This document shows, in pieces, positions 51,602-62,373 of a stretch of 64,000 nt of DNA (its first letter is position 1; each line of letters opens with the position of its first letter). The stretch is taken from assembly GCF_004187715.1 (NCBI RefSeq), contig NZ_QZWF01000010.1, positions 62,001-126,000 of the forward strand, read 5' to 3'. The position numbers and the translations under genes were made by a program. The notes below the pieces were generated by a model that made no database searches, was not told the DNA's origin, and saw nothing but the letters and a program-made list of their open reading frames with translations. The stretch comes from Streptomyces sp. F001 (GTDB lineage Bacteria > Actinomycetota > Actinomycetes > Streptomycetales > Streptomycetaceae).

Positions 51602-52192
51602 TCAGACGGTGGTGACGACCCGCTCGTAGTCCAGGCGCGGCGAGCGCGGGAACCAGGCGTCCGGGCCCGGCTTGCCCATGTTGACGACCATCAGCGGCGT
51701 GTGGTCGTCGTCCAGGAACTCCTTGCGCAGCCCCTCGGCGTCGAAGCCGTTCATGGGGCCGGCGGCCAGCCCGGCGGCGCGGACGCCGATGATGAAGTAC
51801 GCGGCCTGGAGGGCGGCGTTCAGCGCGGCGGAGTTCTCGCGCACCGGGCGCTCCGAGAAGAAGAGGTCCTTCGCCTGCGGGAAGTGCGGGAAGAGCTCCG
51901 GCAGCTCCTGGTGGAACTCGTTGTCCGCGGAGAGGATCGCGACCAGCGGGGCGGCAGCCGTCTTGGCCTGGTTGCCCTCGGCCAGGTGCTGGACCAGGCG
52001 CTCACGGGCCTCGGGGGAGCGGACCAGGGTGACGCGCAGCGGGGACTGGTTGAAGGCGGTCGGGCCGTACTTGACCAGGTCGTAGATCGCCTGCACCTGC
52101 TCGTCGGTGACGGGCTCGTCGGTGAAGGTGTTCGCGGTACGGGCCTCGCGGAACAGCAGGTCCTGGGCGGCGGGGTCAAGAACGAAAGACAT
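51602..52192 (-). CDS. malonic semialdehyde reductase/nitroreductase-family protein (RutE/HadB-like)
   Basis: 196 aa. ATG 52192 with AGAAGGTT upstream. FMN-binding nitroreductase fold: EARTANTFTDEPVTDEQVQAIYDLVKYGPTAFNQSPLRVTLV at the start, ENSAALNAALQAAYFIIGVRAAGLAAGPMNGFD in the middle, and PRSPRLDYERVV at the end. Sequence layout is that of RutE-type 3-hydroxypropionate dehydrogenases, which reduce malonic semialdehyde. The physiological substrate here is not shown. Confidence 0.9.
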   Translation of the reverse strand: MSFVLDPAAQDLLFREARTANTFTDEPVTDEQVQAIYDLVKYGPTAFNQSPLRVTLVRSPEARERLVQHLAEGNQAKTAAAPLVAILSADNEFHQELPELFPHFPQAKDLFFSERPVRENSAALNAALQAAYFIIGVRAAGLAAGPMNGFDAEGLRKEFLDDDHTPLMVVNMGKPGPDAWFPRSPRLDYERVVTTV

Positions 52193-52329
52193 GGTGAACC
52201 TTCTGGGTGCATGAGTCGGATCCGGCGGGCCGGATCGGCTGACAGGCATGACCGTACGCGAACTGAAGTTCAACGTTCAACCAAAAGCGGGGTGCGGTGA
52301 CCCGCTTCACAGGTCCACCCAGCCCCCGG

Positions 52330-52569
52330 TTACCCGGCGTCGTCCCCGTTCTTCTCCTCGTGCGCCGCCTCCTCGGCCAGCGCCGCGTCCAGCCGGGCCC
52401 GCGCCCCCTCCAGCCACCGCCGGCACACCTTCGCCAGTTCCTCGCCCCGCTCCCACAGCGCGAGCGACTCCTCCAGCGTCGTGCCGCCGGCCTCCAGCCG
52501 CCGTACGACCTCGATCAGTTCGTCGCGCGCCTGCTCGTACCCGAGTGCCTCATCCACCTTGCTGCTCAT
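52330..52569 (-). CDS. xseB: exodeoxyribonuclease VII small subunit
   Basis: 79 aa, ATG 52569 overlapping the xseA stop. Typical GYEQARDELIEVVRRLEAGGTTLEESLALWERGEELAKVCRRWLEGARARL. Small helical subunit; several copies bind the large subunit to degrade single-stranded DNA. Confidence 0.95.
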   Translation of the reverse strand: MSSKVDEALGYEQARDELIEVVRRLEAGGTTLEESLALWERGEELAKVCRRWLEGARARLDAALAEEAAHEEKNGDDAG

Positions 52570-53798
52570 CCGCCCACCCTAGGACCTGACTCGACATCGA
52601 CTCGTACGGCGAACTCGCCCTCGGCCACCCGGGCCCGCAGCCGCTCCTCGGCCGTCACCTCGTCCGGCGTGCGGACCACGTGCCCGTCGGCCTTCTGCAG
52701 CACCGCGTAGCCCCGCTTCAGCGTCGCCGCCGGCGAAAGGGCCACCACGCGCGCGTGCGTATGGGTCAGCTCCGACTCCGCGCGGTCGAGGTGATGCCCC
52801 AGACACCGCCGCCCGCGGTCGACCAGCGAGGTCACCTGGTCGGCCCGCTCGTCGATCATCCGGTGCGGATCCTCTATCGCCGGCCGTGCCAGCGCGTGCG
52901 CGAGCCCGCGCTCCTCCCGCTCCACGAACGCCTCGACACACCGCCGTGCACGGTCGCGGAGCAGCCGTACCCGCTCGAACTCCTCACCCACGTCCGGTAC
53001 GACCTTCTTCGCGGCGTCGGTGGGAGTGGAGGCGCGCAGGTCGGCGACATAGTCGAGGAGCGGGGTGTCGGGCTCGTGGCCGATGGCCGACACCACGGGC
53101 GTACGACAGGCGGCGACGGACCGGATCAGCTGCTCGTCGGAGAACGGCAGCAGATCCTCCACGCTGCCGCCGCCCCGGGCCACGATGATCACGTCGACGT
53201 CGTCGAGTTCGTCGAGCTCCTTCACCGCCTGCACGACCTGCGGCACCGCGTGCACGCCCTGCACGGCGACGTTGCGCACCTCGAAGCGGACCGCCGGCCA
53301 GCGGCGCCGGGCGTTCTCCAGCACGTCCCGCTCCGCGGCGGAGGCCCGGCCGCAGACCAGCCCGACGAGCTGCGGCAGAAACGGCAACGGCCGCTTGCGC
53401 TCCGCCGCGAACAGCCCCTCGGCCGCCAGCGTCTTCTTCAGCTGCTCGAGGCGCGCGAGCAGCTCCCCGACCCCCACGGGCCGTATCTCGGCGGCCCGCA
53501 ACGACAGCTGCCCCCGCGGTGCGTACCACTCCGGCTTCGCGAGGACGACGACCCGGGCGCCCTCGCTCACCACGTCGGCCACGGCGTCGAACACCTGCCG
53601 GTAACAGGTGACGCTCACCGAGACGTCGTACGAGGGATCCCGCAGCGTCAGGAACACGACCCCCGCGCCCGGCCGCCGCGACAACTGCGTGATCTGCCCC
53701 TCGACCCACACCGCACCGAGCCGGTCGATCCACCCACCGATGAGCCGCGACACCTCACCGACAGGGAGCGGGGATTCGGGGGACGTGTTGACAGCCAT
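52566..53798 (-). CDS. xseA: exodeoxyribonuclease VII large subunit
   Basis: 410 aa, ATG 53798. N-terminal OB fold (VWVEGQITQLSRRPGAGVVFLTLRD), then the nuclease core: LPFLPQLVGLVCGRASAAERDVLENARRRWP, VDVIIVARGGGSVEDLLPFSDEQLIRSVAACRTPVVSAIGHEPDTPLLDYVADLRASTPT, a coiled coil, and LSPAATLKRGYAVL. Works with XseB in repair and mismatch correction. Divergent from ispH. Confidence 0.96.
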   Translation of the reverse strand: MAVNTSPESPLPVGEVSRLIGGWIDRLGAVWVEGQITQLSRRPGAGVVFLTLRDPSYDVSVSVTCYRQVFDAVADVVSEGARVVVLAKPEWYAPRGQLSLRAAEIRPVGVGELLARLEQLKKTLAAEGLFAAERKRPLPFLPQLVGLVCGRASAAERDVLENARRRWPAVRFEVRNVAVQGVHAVPQVVQAVKELDELDDVDVIIVARGGGSVEDLLPFSDEQLIRSVAACRTPVVSAIGHEPDTPLLDYVADLRASTPTDAAKKVVPDVGEEFERVRLLRDRARRCVEAFVEREERGLAHALARPAIEDPHRMIDERADQVTSLVDRGRRCLGHHLDRAESELTHTHARVVALSPAATLKRGYAVLQKADGHVVRTPDEVTAEERLRARVAEGEFAVRVDVESGPRVGG

Positions 53799-53900
53799 GC
53801 GGCGAGCGTAATGGCCGCCACCGACATTGCAGCCCGTCCGCCGACGCTCCAGCCCGTCCGGCGACTCTTCGGCCGATCTTCGGCCTCAGGACCGCGGCCT

Positions 53901-53906
53901 TACGAT
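53901..53906 (+). promoter_or_regulatory. -10 box of leaderless ispH
   Basis: TACGAT ends seven bases before ATG 53914 with no Shine-Dalgarno sequence between, so transcription probably begins at or next to the start codon. Confidence 0.5.
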
Positions 53907-53913
53907 GGTGCCC

Positions 53914-54924
53914 ATGACTGCTTCGCCTGGCCGCCGTGTCCTGCTCGCCGCCCCCCGTGGCTACTGCGCGGGTGTGGACCGCGCCGTGATCGCCGTCGAG
54001 AAAGCCCTGGAGCAGTACGGGGCTCCGGTCTATGTCCGCCACGAGATCGTCCACAACAAGTACGTCGTGCAGACCCTGGAGAAGAAGGGCGCCGTCTTCG
54101 TCGAGCGGACCGAGGAGGTCCCCCCGGGGAACATCGTCATGTTCTCCGCGCACGGCGTCGCCCCGACCGTCCACGAGGAGGCCAGGCAGGGCCGCCTCGC
54201 CACCATCGACGCGACCTGCCCGCTGGTCACCAAGGTCCACAAGGAAGCCGTCCGCTTCGCGAACGAGGACTACGACATCCTCCTGATCGGCCACGAGGGC
54301 CACGAGGAGGTCATCGGCACCTCCGGCGAGGCCCCCGACCACATCCAGCTCGTCGACGGCCCCGGCGACGTCGAGAAGGTCGAGGTCCGCGACCCCTCCA
54401 AGGTCGTCTGGCTGTCCCAGACCACCCTCTCCGTCGACGAGACCATGGAGACCGTCGACGCCCTTCAGGAGAAGTTCCCGCAGCTGATCTCCCCGCCGAG
54501 CGACGACATCTGCTATGCCACGCAGAACCGCCAGCTCGCGGTGAAGCAGATGGGCGCCGAGGCCGATCTGGTCATCGTGGTCGGCTCCCGGAACTCCTCC
54601 AACTCCAAGCGGCTCGTCGAGGTCGCCAAGCTGGCCGGCGCCCGCGAGTCCTACCTCGTGGACTTCGCCGCCGAGATCGACGAGGCCTGGCTGGAGGGTG
54701 TGTCCACGGTCGGTGTCACCTCCGGTGCCTCCGTTCCCGAGGTCCTCGTCGAGGAGGTTCTCGAATGGCTCGCCCAGCGTGGCTTCGAGGACGTCGAGAT
54801 CGTCAAGGCGGCCGAGGAGTCCATCACGTTCTCCCTGCCGAAGGAGCTGCGCCGTGATCTGCGCGAGGAGGCGGCCGCGCTGATCGCGGAGCGCACGGGG
54901 GCGGAGGACCCCGCGGGGGAGTGA
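53914..54924 (+). CDS. ispH: 4-hydroxy-3-methylbut-2-enyl diphosphate reductase
   Basis: 336 aa. ATG 53914 chosen by homology of the start (MTASPGRRVLLAAPRGYCAGV); ATG 53905 is in frame. Final enzyme of the MEP isoprenoid pathway: HMBPP to IPP and DMAPP. The three cluster cysteines are in RGYCAGVDRAV, DATCPLVTKVH and DICYATQNRQ; substrate residues include HEIVHN and GHEGHEEV. Supplies the isoprenoid precursors that UppS uses. Confidence 0.96.
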   Translation: MTASPGRRVLLAAPRGYCAGVDRAVIAVEKALEQYGAPVYVRHEIVHNKYVVQTLEKKGAVFVERTEEVPPGNIVMFSAHGVAPTVHEEARQGRLATIDATCPLVTKVHKEAVRFANEDYDILLIGHEGHEEVIGTSGEAPDHIQLVDGPGDVEKVEVRDPSKVVWLSQTTLSVDETMETVDALQEKFPQLISPPSDDICYATQNRQLAVKQMGAEADLVIVVGSRNSSNSKRLVEVAKLAGARESYLVDFAAEIDEAWLEGVSTVGVTSGASVPEVLVEEVLEWLAQRGFEDVEIVKAAEESITFSLPKELRRDLREEAAALIAERTGAEDPAGE

Positions 54925-54941
54925 CCGTCAGTGGTCCGTCG

Positions 54942-54947
54942 TAACGT
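54942..54947 (+). promoter_or_regulatory. -10 box of leaderless ppgK
   Basis: TAACGT ends six bases before ATG 54954; no Shine-Dalgarno sequence lies between. Located in the 29-base gap after ispH. Confidence 0.45.
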
Positions 54948-54953
54948 GGTGAC

Positions 54954-55700
<747 letters not shown>

Positions 55701-55704
55701 GCCC

Positions 55705-56484
55705 TCAGGCGAGCGGGCGGCTGCGTGCGGCCCGGCGGCGCAGCATCCGGATCCAGCGCACGGTCACCAGGGACCCCGCGACGAGCGTCCCGCCGTACAA
55801 CCACCCCGCCTGAGTCGCCAGCGCGGTGAAGAGCCCCACGAACCGCCCGCTCACCCCGTCACCGCGCTCGGCGACCGGCACGAGCCCCACGGCGAACGCG
55901 ATCGGCACCACGATGGGCACGGTCACCAGGTCGCCCCGCCGTACCCACACCGCCGTCAGCGCGCACACCGGCAGAAACAGCACGCCGTACACCACCAGCG
56001 ACGCCCCGAACAGCAGCTGATCCAGACAGCCGAGCGCGAGCATCAGCGCCCCGCAGAACAGTCCGACGCCCAGCCCGGTGAGCCGCGGGTTGGGCATCCG
56101 GCGTGCCACCCGGCCCCCCCGTGGAGCGGGCCGCCGTACGGCCACAGGCCGCTTCACCCCACCGGCCCGGCCTACGCCCGCGCCTCCGCGCGGTTGCGGC
56201 GAGCGGGGGCGGACCGGCCGGTCAGCCGGGGGGTTGGCCCGGTCAGGCCGCTGGCCTCGTTCGGCTCGTCCGGCCTGTTCGGCCCGTCCGGTCCGCTCGG
56301 GCCGCGGGGACCGCGTCGACCGTACGGCGCCGCCGCCCGCGCCGCCCGAACCGGCAGCACCGCGAGCCCCGCCGACACCCGAAGTACCGCCGCCGGCTCC
56401 GCCGCGCACCGCCTGCGGCGGCAGGGGTGGGGGCGTGGCGCGTCGCGGTCCGTTCTGCGGGGGTCGCGCCTTGTATTGCTCCAC
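55705..56484 (-). CDS. DUF6542-like integral membrane protein
   Basis: 259 aa, GTG 56484. The first ~125 residues are a low-complexity Gly/Ala/Arg/Pro region. Four hydrophobic segments follow: LTGLGVGLFCGALMLALGCL, ASLVVYGVLFLPVCALTAVWV, VTVPIVVPIAFAVGLVPV and FTALATQAGWLYGGTLVAGS, with a basic end RRRAARSRPL. The C-terminal segment is the conserved DUF6542 part; role unknown. Convergent with ppgK, divergent from ychF. Confidence 0.8.
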   Translation of the reverse strand: MEQYKARPPQNGPRRATPPPLPPQAVRGGAGGGTSGVGGARGAAGSGGAGGGAVRSTRSPRPERTGRAEQAGRAERGQRPDRANPPADRPVRPRSPQPRGGAGVGRAGGVKRPVAVRRPAPRGGRVARRMPNPRLTGLGVGLFCGALMLALGCLDQLLFGASLVVYGVLFLPVCALTAVWVRRGDLVTVPIVVPIAFAVGLVPVAERGDGVSGRFVGLFTALATQAGWLYGGTLVAGSLVTVRWIRMLRRRAARSRPLA

Positions 56485-56675
56485 TGGACCAACTTAGGTC
56501 GGCTTATGTGCCGAATAGCCCGTCAGACACGCCGAGGCGCAGAGCTTGGCCAAGCGTTCGATACGTCGCCGGGGCGGCGCCGGGCACCCCGTAGACTGGT
56601 GGATCGGCCAGACGTCTCCTGGCCCCGGCCCCGGCCCACCACCCCCTGGCCCTCTCACGTACGGGAAGTCGCAAC

Positions 56676-57764
<1,089 letters not shown>

Positions 57765-57986
57765 ACTCCGCTACGTCGCTGACATGGGGAAACGAGGTTC
57801 CGCAAACGAGAACCACGGTCTTTCCGCGTCCCGTCGGGCCGGTACCCACACTTGCCACACAGCCAGGACGGGTGAGGGCGCCCTCGTCATCGTCACGTCG
57901 TCACTTGGCGACCCGGAGTCCGCTGCCACGGCGCAGGGCAGCGGCGCGGCCCGCGAGCCGGAGCGGCACAGCAGCTTCTCCCCGCT

Positions 57987-58718
57987 TCAACGGGACCGGA
58001 GCAATGCCCCGTATGCCGCGGCGGTAACCGCGACGCCGCCCACCAGCGCCGCGGGCAGGACCGGCGCCCACAACGGCGCAATCCGCAGGACCAGGGCCCC
58101 GATCGCGGCACCGCACAGCAACGCGGTCAGCCGCACGATCCCACCAAAGATGCCGACGAGGCGATGAGGGCCGGTCGTGAGGGTGCGGACGACGGAGGTC
58201 AGTGTGCCTGTCATGCAGGTCGTCGACGCTTCACGCACCCCGGAACTCAGGGTGATCGCGCTCTGCACCCCCATCGCCGCGCCGGCCAAAGCGAGAAGAG
58301 CGTCGGCGGTGCCCGGCCCGGGGCGCCCTTCGGTGGCCCACCATGCGGCCGCCACGCAGATCAGCAGCGCCACCTCGACTGCCGCGACCACACTGGTGCG
58401 CCGGTACCAGCCGGCTCCGCGTCGGCCCAGAATGGCAGTGCCGGCCGCGACCCCCACGGCGTAACCACCGACCGCCGCTGTCGCAGCCATCAGGAGTCGG
58501 ACGTCGGGGGTCGCGGCACCGCGGCCGAGCTGTACCAGATTGCCGGTGATGACGCTGGCGAACGCGCCACCGAGCCGGACCACGCACAGCACGTCCAGGC
58601 AGCCGGCGGCCGCGGCCAGCAGGGCGAGGAGCCGTACGGTCAGCCCGTCGGGCAGGCCCACGTCTGCCCGGCCCGGTGGCGTGACGCCCGCCGGGGGGTC
58701 ACTCCCGCTTCTCTTCAT
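57987..58718 (-). CDS. DUF1275 (YoaK-like) membrane protein
   Basis: 243 aa from ATG 58718. Six hydrophobic segments; family marks LALLAAAAGCLDVLCVVRLGGAFASVITGNLVQLGRG and AMGVQSAITLSSGVREASTTCMTGTLTSVVRTLT. DUF1275 proteins have no known transport substrate. It lies at the left edge of the decayed strip but appears complete. Confidence 0.9.
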   Translation of the reverse strand: MKRSGSDPPAGVTPPGRADVGLPDGLTVRLLALLAAAAGCLDVLCVVRLGGAFASVITGNLVQLGRGAATPDVRLLMAATAAVGGYAVGVAAGTAILGRRGAGWYRRTSVVAAVEVALLICVAAAWWATEGRPGPGTADALLALAGAAMGVQSAITLSSGVREASTTCMTGTLTSVVRTLTTGPHRLVGIFGGIVRLTALLCGAAIGALVLRIAPLWAPVLPAALVGGVAVTAAAYGALLRSR

Positions 58719-58837
58719 TGCTGACCCACGGTGGCACAGGTCATGGTCCGCCGACTGGTGATCAAGGCCGTGGGGTCGCCCAGGGCCACCCTTGTGGTCC
58801 TCGTGGACCAAGCGGGTGGCCACCGGCAGACGTTCCC

Positions 58838-59080
58838 TCATACATCGCCGGGCGTCGGAAGGAACAGCCGGAAGCGTGTGCGCCCCGGGCGGCTGGCGAC
58901 CTCGACGTCTCCGCCGTGCGCGGTGACGACCGCCTTGACGATGGCGAGCCCCAGCCCCGTACCGCCCGCAGCCCGGGAGCGGCCGGGGTCGGCGCGGGTG
59001 AAGCGGTGGAAGACCTCGGGGAGGACGGCCTCGGGGATGCCCGGGCCGTTGTCCGACACGGTCAGCTCCACCCCACCTCG
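58838..59080 (-). pseudogene. C-terminal fragment of a sensor histidine kinase
   Basis: Encodes VELTVSDNGPGIPEAVLPEVFHRFTRADPGRSRAAGGTGLGLAIVKAVVTAHGGDVEV on the minus strand: N box end, F box and both G boxes of the HATPase domain, stop at 58838. The dimerisation, membrane and sensor domains are missing; identity ends at about 59080 where an FMN-binding-protein fragment begins on the other strand. Confidence 0.85.
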
Positions 59081-59091
59081 CCGCGCAGAGC

Positions 59092-59181
59092 GCCCACATC
59101 GACGCGGTCTCCGGCGCCAGCTACACCAGCGAGGGATACATACAGTCCCTCCAGAGCGCATTGGACCGGGCACATGGGTGA
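59092..59181 (+). pseudogene. C-terminal fragment of an FMN-binding-domain protein
   Basis: Reads AHIDAVSGASYTSEGYIQ...ALDRAHG and stops at 59181. SGAS/T-YTS is the flavinylation-site motif of FMN-binding (RnfG/NqrC-like) proteins, in which Thr/Ser carries FMN attached by ApbE. The upstream body is missing. ApbE follows with overlap (ATG 59174). Confidence 0.8.
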
Positions 59182-59950
59182 GGCGCCGCCGGGGCTGCGC
59201 CATGTCGAGCACGTCATGGGCACCGTCTTCTCCTTCGACATCCGCCACGCGGCGAGTCCGCCCGTGGAACGCGCGCTACGGGACGCCGTGGCCCTGCTGC
59301 ACCATGTGGACGAGCTCTTCTCCACCTACCGGCCCGACAGCGCCGTCAGCCGGCTGGCGAGGAACGAGACGACCCTCGACCAAGTGCCCGAGATGGTGAC
59401 CGAGGTCCTGGACCTGTGCATGGAGGCCGAGCGACGGACGGGCGGGTACTTCAGTACGCGCGCAGGCGGCAGGCTCGACCCCTCGGGGCTCGTCAAGGGA
59501 TGGGCCGTCGAGGCCGCGTCGACGATCCTGCACCGCGCCGGGGCCCACAACTCGTGCGTGAACGGCGGAGGAGACATCCAGTGCCGGGGCGAATCAGCCC
59601 CCGGCCGGCCCTGGACGATCGGCATCGCCGATCCCCGTCAGCCGGGCAGGGTGCTCGCCACGGTGACCGGGTGCGACATGGCCGTCGCCACCTCGGGCAC
59701 CGCGGAACGGGGCCACCACGTGATCGACCCCCACACGGGCGTCCCGGCGCGGGGGTTGCTGTCGGCCACAGTCACCGGCCGACATCTCACCTGGGCCGAC
59801 GCCTACGCCACCGCGGCCTGTGCGAGGGGTACCACTGCCCAGGAATGGATGACCCGCGTGACGGGCTACGACCTGCTGGCCGTCCCGGCCGAAGACCCTG
59901 CGCAGCGACACGCCGAGGAGCGGCGGGGGCGGCGCGGTATTACGAGGTGA
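59174..59950 (+). CDS. apbE: FAD:protein FMN transferase
   Basis: 258 aa, ATG 59174 (MGEAPPGLRHVEHVMGTVF). It moves FMN from FAD onto a Ser/Thr of FMN-binding proteins. Marks: HVDELFSTYRPDSAVSRL, LDPSGLVKGWAVEAAS, NSCVNGGGDIQCRG, and ATSGTAERGHHVIDPHTG with Mg-binding Asp/Thr. Its usual target, the FMN-binding protein encoded upstream, survives only as a stub, so this enzyme may now have no partner here. Confidence 0.93.
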   Translation: MGEAPPGLRHVEHVMGTVFSFDIRHAASPPVERALRDAVALLHHVDELFSTYRPDSAVSRLARNETTLDQVPEMVTEVLDLCMEAERRTGGYFSTRAGGRLDPSGLVKGWAVEAASTILHRAGAHNSCVNGGGDIQCRGESAPGRPWTIGIADPRQPGRVLATVTGCDMAVATSGTAERGHHVIDPHTGVPARGLLSATVTGRHLTWADAYATAACARGTTAQEWMTRVTGYDLLAVPAEDPAQRHAEERRGRRGITR

Positions 59951-60052
59951 CAGCTTCCCGGGCCGGCCTCGTACCCCCGGCTGCGCGGCACCGCCGTGGC
60001 GGCGGCCGTCCCCCGGTGCCCAGGAAGCGGGACGCCTGGCCATGACCGGTGG

Positions 60053-61030
60053 TCAGGCTCCGAGGAGGGTGAGCGAGACCCACAGCGCCACCACCGCGAG
60101 TACCAGAGCAGCGGGCACGGTGGCGAGGCCGAGCCGCGTGAACTCGCCGAGCCCGATGTCGGTGTGCTGCGCGCGTACGGTGCGCCGCCACAGCAGCGTG
60201 GCCAGGGAGCCGGCGTAGGTGAGGTTGGGGCCGATGTTGGCTCCGAGCAGCACTGCCAGCACCGCCCCGGGACCGGTCGTCGCGGTCAGGGGCACGAGCA
60301 CCAGCACGGCGGGCAGATTGTTGACGGCGTTGGCCAGCAGCGCGGACAGCGCCGCGATCGCCAGAAGGTCCCACAACCCGGTGCCGTCCGGGATCACAGG
60401 GCCCAGCGCGGCGCCGAGCCCGTTGTCGACCACCGCGCGGACCACGATGCCCAGGGCCAGGACGAAGAGGAGGAACGGAACAGCAGCGGCACGCACGAGG
60501 GCGGAGGGGGTGGTGCGGCGCCGGGCCAGAGCCCGGACGGCGAGCACTGCCGCGCCGGCGAGGGCCGCCCATGCGGGATTGATGCCGAGCACGTCGGTGA
60601 TGACGAAGCCCCACAGTGTGCACACCACGGTGACCAGGACGAACACCGGGACCTCGGGGGGATCGGCGGCGGGCGCGGGCTCGGCACCGGCGTCGAGGCA
60701 CGGGGCGAAGAACCGGCGGAAGACCACGTACTCGGTGCTGATGGCCACCAGCCAGGGCAGCGCCATCAGAGCGGCGAAGCGGGTGAAGCTCAGCCCGCTG
60801 GCGGCGAAGGCCAGCAGGTTGGTCAGATTGGAGACCGGCAGCAGCAGCGAGGCGGTGTTCGACAAGTGCGCGCAGGCGTAGATATGGGGTTTGGGCCGGG
60901 CCCTCAGCCGGACGGCGGTGGCGAACACCACCGGGGTCAGCAGGACGACCGTGGCGTCCAGGCTGAGCACCGCGGTGATCAGTGAAGCGGCCGCGAACAC
61001 CTGCGCCAGCAGTCGGCGCGGGCGAGCGCG
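60053..61030 (-). pseudogene. ArsB/SLC13-type permease, N-terminus lost
   Basis: On the minus strand from about 61030 to stop 60053 it reads an anion-permease (ArsB-like) C-terminal two thirds: LSLDATVVLLTPVVFATA, HLSNTASLLLPVSNLTNLLAF, GINPAWAALAGAAVLAV, FVLALGIVVRAVVDNGLG, ALLANAVNNLPAVLVLVPL and GANIGPNLTYAGSLATLLWRR. The usual first ~100 residues are absent; upstream the frame becomes antisense-like filler because it runs into the M56 gene. About eight of the eleven expected helices remain. Confidence 0.8.
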
Positions 61031-61311
61031 AGCAGTCCGGCGGCCAGGGCGGCCAGGGGCAGGACCAGTCGTTCGGAGGGAGTCCGCAGCGGGTGGACCA
61101 GCTCGCCCAGTGCGGCGAAGGCCGGCATCTTGAGCAGGCCGGTCAGTGCGAGCGTGCCGAGTGCCGCGACGGTGCCCGCCGCGAGGAGGAGCGCCGAGAC
61201 GGTGAGAGTCCACAAACCGGCCACGGGAGGGCATCGCTCGAGGACACGGCGGGCCAACGGGGGTGTGAGGCAGGGCAGGAGGAGTGGGATCAGCAGCAGG
61301 GCGATCATCAT
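60979..61311 (-). pseudogene. N-terminal part of an M56 (BlaR1-like) metallopeptidase
   Basis: 110 codons, ATG 61311 overlapping the BlaI stop (ATGA). It has the M56 membrane start: MMIALLLIPLLLPCLTPPLA, then LTVSALLLAAGTVAALGTLALTGL and LVLPLAALAAGLLALA. The HExxH protease site and everything after are missing: the frame joins ArsB sequence at about 61010-61030 and ends in RADCWRRCSRPLH. Confidence 0.8.
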
Positions 61312-61625
61312 GAGCCGTCCTCCAGCAGGCGGCGCAGGACTTGCTCGTCGTCCGGACTGAGCTGAGCGACGAATCGGGCCAGCACTGTCTCCCGGTCGCT
61401 GTCCCGGTCGAGTTCGCTGTGCATGCGCAGGGCCGTCAGGCCGTGCGGGTCCTGTTTGGGGCGATAGGCATAGCTGCGGCCCTGCCGCTCCCGCTCCAGG
61501 GTCCCTTTCTCATGCAGGCGGGACAGGATCGTGGTGACGGTTGTCCGGGCCAGGCCGGAGGCGAGTTCGGCCTGGGCCTGGGCCGGTGTGAGCGGTGTGT
61601 CCGCGGCCCACAGCGCGGCCATCAC
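61308..61625 (-). CDS. BlaI/MecI-family repressor, N-terminus damaged
   Basis: 105 aa from GTG/ATG 61625/61622. Winged helix VMAALWAADTPLTPAQAQAELASGLARTTVTTILSRLHEKGTLERERQGRSYAYRP and a C-terminal dimer part ending LSPDDEQVLRRLLEDG. The usual start (about 15 residues with GELE before VMAALW) is missing; MPGGEEDHGVRQ in another frame from ATG 61674 looks like the original N-terminus, so an indel or small deletion probably fell at about 61630-61640. It pairs with the broken M56 gene as a BlaR1/BlaI-type unit. Confidence 0.75.
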   Translation of the reverse strand: MMAALWAADTPLTPAQAQAELASGLARTTVTTILSRLHEKGTLERERQGRSYAYRPKQDPHGLTALRMHSELDRDSDRETVLARFVAQLSPDDEQVLRRLLEDGS

Positions 61626-61776
61626 GGCGGGCGGGTGGTTGCCTCACCCCGTGGTCTTCCTCACCGCCCGGCATCGCCGGGCTCGAAGCAGGCTCACAGA
61701 ACGGGATACCAGTCCACCCGCTCGGCCGAGGTGACGTCAGACCGCCATGTGCCCCAGCAGACACGCCCCGGACTGC

Positions 61777-62110
61777 TCACCTGGCAGTGTCCGCGGTGCG
61801 TGACGGTGTCACTTCGACGACCAGGTGCTTGGTGACCGGCTGGCCGCTCTGCGTGCTGACATCGGCGATTCCACAGAGGACGTTCAGCTCCGGCATGTAA
61901 CCGGCCGCACAGCCCGGCGGGATCTCGTAGCGGACGGCCCGGTAGCCGTGGACGGTTCGCTCGCTTCCGTCCTTGGAGAAGCTCTTGACGTCGATGAGGT
62001 CGAATTCCCCGATTCCGCGGTCGCGCATGTCGTTCTCGTTCATGAAGATCACTGTGCGCAGGCCCTTCAGACCACGGTAGCGATCGTCGTTGGAGTAGAT
62101 CGACGTGTTG
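61777..62110 (-). pseudogene. C-terminal fragment of FdhF/YdeP-type molybdopterin oxidoreductase
   Basis: Reads LNTSIYSNDDRYRGLKGLRTVIFMNENDMRDRGI, a SKDGSERTVHGYRAVRYEIPPGCAAGYMPELNVLCGIADVSTQS segment and stop at 61777. This is the dinucleotide-binding C-terminal domain of the FdhF/YdeP family. The other ~600 residues are absent; homology starts at about 62110. Only a fragment. Confidence 0.8.
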
Positions 62111-62373
62111 AGTCGACAGTGGGGGATTCGTCGGTCTGCCACGGCGGTGGCGACTGAAACCCGTCCGTCGGCTCCTTTTGTAGGCAATCGGGAACTTCTC
62201 CTGCTGGGATGCCTGACGCGCCATCACCTCTCGTCCCTCCCTCTGTGGCCTTATCCGTGATGGATGCCCTGAACGCTCGGTCCAGGGCAAGAACTCCACG
62301 CGCGTGATGCTTGGTGCGGCGGTCTGAAGCCTCCCGTGGCGGGCCTTGCTCGGGCCGTAGCGTGTTCACGTTG

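Noticed and set aside
52680..54857. Long plus-strand open frame opposite xseA and over ispH in another frame
   Set aside because: Both real genes have complete family motifs; this frame has none.
59951..60052. Possible extra gene between apbE and the ArsB fragment
   Set aside because: Only about 100 bases; no motif, start with ribosome site or family character.
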